Below are positions 13,846 through 16,624 of a stretch of DNA of 16,624 bases, piece by piece (positions within the stretch are counted from its first letter, which is position 1; every line of letters starts with the position of its first letter). Origin of the DNA: an uncultured Lachnospiraceae bacterium. Lineage in GTDB: Bacteria > Bacillota > Clostridia > Lachnospirales > Lachnospiraceae. The stretch is taken from positions 1 to 16,624 of the forward strand of contig CAJTOO010000042.1 in assembly GCA_910577735.1 (NCBI GenBank). The letters run 5' to 3'. A model generated the notes under the pieces. That model was given only the letters and a program-made list of their open reading frames with translations. It was not told the DNA's origin and made no database searches. The position numbers and the translations under genes were made by a program.

Positions 13846-16134
13846 TCATTTCGACACCGACGCAGCCTCATAAACATGCGTATAATAATCATAGCTGAGC
13901 ACGGATTTAGAAAATGTCATTCTGTTTCTCACCATACTGGATATCCGGTTTACATAATCTTCCGGAATGACGGTATTTTCATCTGTCGGTGTAAAAATAT
14001 TCTTGGCTGCACTATAATACCCCAAGTCAGTCTTCCAGTCATAATTTCCAAAGAAAACAAGCGGGAGCGCATCCGAGAGCACATCCCTTCCCACATAAAG
14101 CCTGGAATCCCATTCCACACCAAAGAGATTGCACAATGTCGGAAGCATGTCTACGGAAGAGACAGGCGTATCGACAATAATCGGCTCATTCTCTTCAAGC
14201 GCCCCGCACCAGATAATAGCCCGGCTTCTGTCCCGCTCTTCATAGGTATTCACCGGATAACCATATAATTCAGATAAATACGGCATATTTCCCAGAGAAG
14301 CATCCGAATCCAGCCCATAGGGAAAGTGATCCGGCGCAATGCAGATGACTGTGTCATTTGCAATACCTTTTTCTTCCAGGGTTTTAACAAGATAGTCCAC
14401 TGCCTTTTCAAGCTCAAGGTTCGCCGCAATATAAGCACGTACAGGCTCCGTGTAGGAAAGATTGTTCTTTTCGCACCATGCATCTACGGCATCTTTATTT
14501 TCCTTTGACATGGCATTATTGCCAAAAGCGTATACACTGTGACCGCTTACCGTCATGTAATAAACATTAAAAGGCTGTTTGTCAATGTACATTGGCAGAG
14601 TCTCCTGCAGCAATTCCAGATCGCTGGCCGGCCATTTAGAGCTGATAAGCTCCTCAAGACCATTTCCCACGCCCATATATCCCCCACTGTAGCCTAGCTT
14701 TGTATGCGTCTCATGCCGGTCATAATAAGTGTAGGTACTGTTATGAAAAGCCATGCCGAAATATCCCTTCTCATTTAAAAGCGCACCCATATTGGTATGC
14801 GTTCCATTCTTCGTAATCTCCTTAATGGAGCTTCCCCCAAAAGTCGGCAGTAAACCAAATAAAAGCTGATATTCTCCTCCGGTTGTTCCGGCAATGGACT
14901 GCTGGTAATAATCATTGAAATTAATTCCCTTTGTGGAAAGCCTGTAAAGGGTCGGTGTGAGCTCCGGGTCAATAAGAAAGCCTGAAAATGCTTCCGCACA
15001 GATTAAAATCAGATTTTTTCCCGTAAAAGAGCCTGTATAGGCATTTTGACTTGACGGCGTGAGCGTAGAAACATAAGCGTCGATATCGGCACAGTTCCCG
15101 CCTGCGGCAGCAAGCGCAGCAAAATCAACAGAGGACAACACACTCTGACCGTATGCAGCCGCTGTTACCACCTCATCCTCCTGCACAATTTCCATACTTT
15201 GGGGAGCCGTCTCTTGCAGTATGACTACCTCCGGAGCACCGGCAGACTCCTTTGCCTGTACGATGGTCTTACCATCGGATACTGTTTCCTCCTTGTTGCT
15301 TATAAGAGCCTCTTCCGGAGATGCGTTGACTGCATCCTGCACGAATTCCATTTCTGTACTTTCAAAGACATAAGAAGACGTTTTAGATAAAACAAGATTC
15401 CGTATATCCAGACACAGCCCCTCACCCAGCCCAAACTGCATGACTGCCGACTCAAAATTATATTGATTTGTATAAATGTCCTTATGCAGGCCGCAACATA
15501 AAATAAGAAACAAAGCTGCTCCATAACAGGCAGCTCCTCCGGCCAGATGTGCCAGTGAAAAATAAACTCTCCGCCCTGTATATCCCCGCCAAATGCCATT
15601 TGGATGTAACTGCCCTATTATCTTTTCTCTTAGTGCAAACCACAGGATTAGCGGCAGCAAGAGAAGTGTAATATGACTGATTCCATCAAAGCTGAAGATC
15701 AGCCGCCTGATGTCAGCACCAAATCCACCCAACGCATCAGTTGCGGCGTTCAATATAGTATTTAAGTCATATGCCACCTTAAACTGTATATATACCAGAA
15801 ATTCCACAATGAAAATGAGGGCTGAAAATCCCAGATAAAATGGTACCATAATCTGCACGACTTTTCCCGGCAGCAGCCAAATAATGCCTGCAACAGCTAT
15901 CCCTGCACAAAGAGAGAATAAAGTCAGAAATACAAAGGAACTTCCGGTGTGCAATGTTTCGACTGACAGCTTGAAAACAATCTCCATATAAAAACACGAA
16001 AGGGACAGAAAACCAGCCAGCCGAACAGAGCCTTGTGATAAAAAGTCTTTCAGCTGTACTGCAGGTGCCTGTACGGATTGTCGCATCTGCTTCCGCTTTT
16101 GATTCTTTTTTCTTTTCTTCTTTTGTGAACTCAT
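13846..16134 (-). CDS. LtaS-like membrane sulfatase / phosphoglycerol transferase
   Basis: The 762-aa product is a lipoteichoic acid synthase family protein, which moves glycerol-phosphate from phosphatidylglycerol onto an envelope polymer outside the cell. A Lys/Arg-rich start is followed by five membrane segments (about 36-55, 64-88, 93-115, 150-168, 195-215). An unusually long acidic/Ala linker (about 255-370) precedes the sulfatase domain. Active-site candidates by comparison with LtaS: Glu381 (ICAEAF), nucleophile Thr417 (AGTTGGEY), His532 (VSGHSVY), and Asp602-His603 (APDHF). Arg473 in YYDRHETHTKLGY matches the lipid-binding Arg, but the Trp two residues before it is Tyr here. An in-frame TGA lies just upstream of the ATG at 16134, so this start or a later one is used. 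The AGGAGG is 34 nt away, behind a hairpin. The sensor kinase gene follows. Confidence 0.9.
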   Translation of the reverse strand: MSSQKKKRKKNQKRKQMRQSVQAPAVQLKDFLSQGSVRLAGFLSLSCFYMEIVFKLSVETLHTGSSFVFLTLFSLCAGIAVAGIIWLLPGKVVQIMVPFYLGFSALIFIVEFLVYIQFKVAYDLNTILNAATDALGGFGADIRRLIFSFDGISHITLLLLPLILWFALREKIIGQLHPNGIWRGYTGRRVYFSLAHLAGGAACYGAALFLILCCGLHKDIYTNQYNFESAVMQFGLGEGLCLDIRNLVLSKTSSYVFESTEMEFVQDAVNASPEEALISNKEETVSDGKTIVQAKESAGAPEVVILQETAPQSMEIVQEDEVVTAAAYGQSVLSSVDFAALAAAGGNCADIDAYVSTLTPSSQNAYTGSFTGKNLILICAEAFSGFLIDPELTPTLYRLSTKGINFNDYYQQSIAGTTGGEYQLLFGLLPTFGGSSIKEITKNGTHTNMGALLNEKGYFGMAFHNSTYTYYDRHETHTKLGYSGGYMGVGNGLEELISSKWPASDLELLQETLPMYIDKQPFNVYYMTVSGHSVYAFGNNAMSKENKDAVDAWCEKNNLSYTEPVRAYIAANLELEKAVDYLVKTLEEKGIANDTVICIAPDHFPYGLDSDASLGNMPYLSELYGYPVNTYEERDRSRAIIWCGALEENEPIIVDTPVSSVDMLPTLCNLFGVEWDSRLYVGRDVLSDALPLVFFGNYDWKTDLGYYSAAKNIFTPTDENTVIPEDYVNRISSMVRNRMTFSKSVLSYDYYTHVYEAASVSK

Positions 16135-16148
16135 AATGTTTTGTCAAT

Positions 16149-16426
16149 GCAAGCGCTTTGGCTTGCGTCCTCCTATTATGATGCTATTTTACATGCCAAA
16201 TGCATCATTTTTGCATCATCAAGAGGACCCCGTTCCTATAATAAAGTGGAGCCTGTTTTACTTGTAACTGAGTTTTCGTCCGCTGCGACGGCTGTCGCAT
16301 TGCAGGGTATAGCATGTGAGTCTGCCCTTAGGCTTTCCCTTGTGTTATATCCTTTCCCTCGTCTTACGAGCCCTCATAAGGGCAAAAATAAGGGAAAGAA
16401 AAACCTGTAACAAATTATAACACAGA
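16149..16426 (-). promoter_or_regulatory. Structured 5' leader of the LtaS-like gene with extended -10 promoter
   Basis: On the minus strand an extended -10 (TGTTATAAT, plus 16414-16422) with a weak TTCCTG -35 17 bp upstream starts a leader of about 275 nt. It can form a three-way junction closed by CTTTCCCTT/AAGGGAAAG (16333-16341 with 16390-16398), enclosing CTCGT-CTT-ACGAG and GCCCT-CATA-AGGGC hairpins. It can also form a 6-bp TGCGAC/GTCGCA hairpin (16284-16299), an ATGATGC/GCATCAT stem (16178-16184 with 16202-16208 or the second copy near 16213), and a GCAAGC/GCTTGC hairpin (16149-16166) between the AGGAGG and the start codon. No known riboswitch class is recognised. Confidence 0.45.
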
Positions 16427-16624
16427 ATAAATTGGGCAGGAAGAACTGATAGAAATGCTTTCTTAAATTTCTCCGAAAATTAAATTAGCAAAGGAAGGAC
16501 TGAGAGGATATGAAATTATATACTTTTTTACTGTTTTAATTATGAATTGCTTTATAATACATTATGGTAAACTCATTAAATCCTTGAAACATGTTGTCCT
16601 CTTTCTATTCTCCAATTATTTCCA
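16427..16624. other. AT-rich window edge, no supported gene
   Basis: This stretch lies upstream of the LtaS-like leader. It holds only very short frames: a 9-codon plus-strand frame with a GAGAGG site (from 16510) and an 18-codon minus-strand frame starting MFQGFNEF with AGAGGA upstream. Neither has further support. A gene beyond the window may have its end or promoter here. Confidence 0.3.

Noticed and set aside
16141..16410. 89-codon plus-strand frame
   Set aside because: It lies entirely within the structured leader of the minus-strand gene and lacks a ribosome site.

Overview
The window looks like chromosomal DNA of a low-to-mid GC gut Firmicute, most likely a Lachnospiraceae/Clostridia member. 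The grounds are AGGAGG-type ribosome sites, Clostridia-style lipoproteins, an LytTR/GHKL two-component pair, a YxlE-like small membrane protein and several short uncharacterised proteins with 'MxxxGIG' N-termini. All supported genes lie on the minus strand, so the text runs right to left for transcription. I see no tRNA, rRNA, CRISPR array or intact mobile element.

Right part (16.4-10.2 kb) is an envelope module. An extended -10 promoter and a roughly 280-nt structured leader precede an LtaS-type membrane sulfatase/phosphotransferase (13846-16134). It is followed after about 70 nt by an AgrC-like histidine kinase (12445-13773) and an overlapping LytTR response regulator (11766-12470). Next is a 489-aa lipoprotein (10186-11655) whose promoter carries two 17-nt direct repeats, 20 bp apart, at the position expected for an LytTR activator. 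The simplest model is a sensor pair that controls a surface lipoprotein and is coupled to an anionic-polymer synthase.

Middle part (9.9-3.3 kb, plus 1.8-1.1 kb) holds five short (179-229 aa) proteins and one large (514 aa) protein with related, signal-peptide-free N-termini. They are interspersed with a second lipoprotein (7479-8189), an AraC regulator plus a small cupin, and the decayed remains of another AraC-EamA transporter pair. Two of the short genes sit behind a nearly identical ungapped 79-bp promoter-leader block, and a third has a related promoter. In all three an (A/G)AAAC element and a CG(A)TAT element are separated by exactly 17 bp, like an ECF-type sigma promoter. This looks like a co-regulated, lineage-specific protein set of unknown function and is my main candidate for something undescribed.

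Left end (1-0.9 kb) has a winged-helix repressor gene and the start of a PLDc_N/YxlE-like membrane protein gene, probably leading into an ABC transporter outside the window. Both promoters have a TTGACT box, a 17-bp spacer and a TATCA-n3-TGATA operator in the same register, which is strong internal evidence for an autoregulated regulon.
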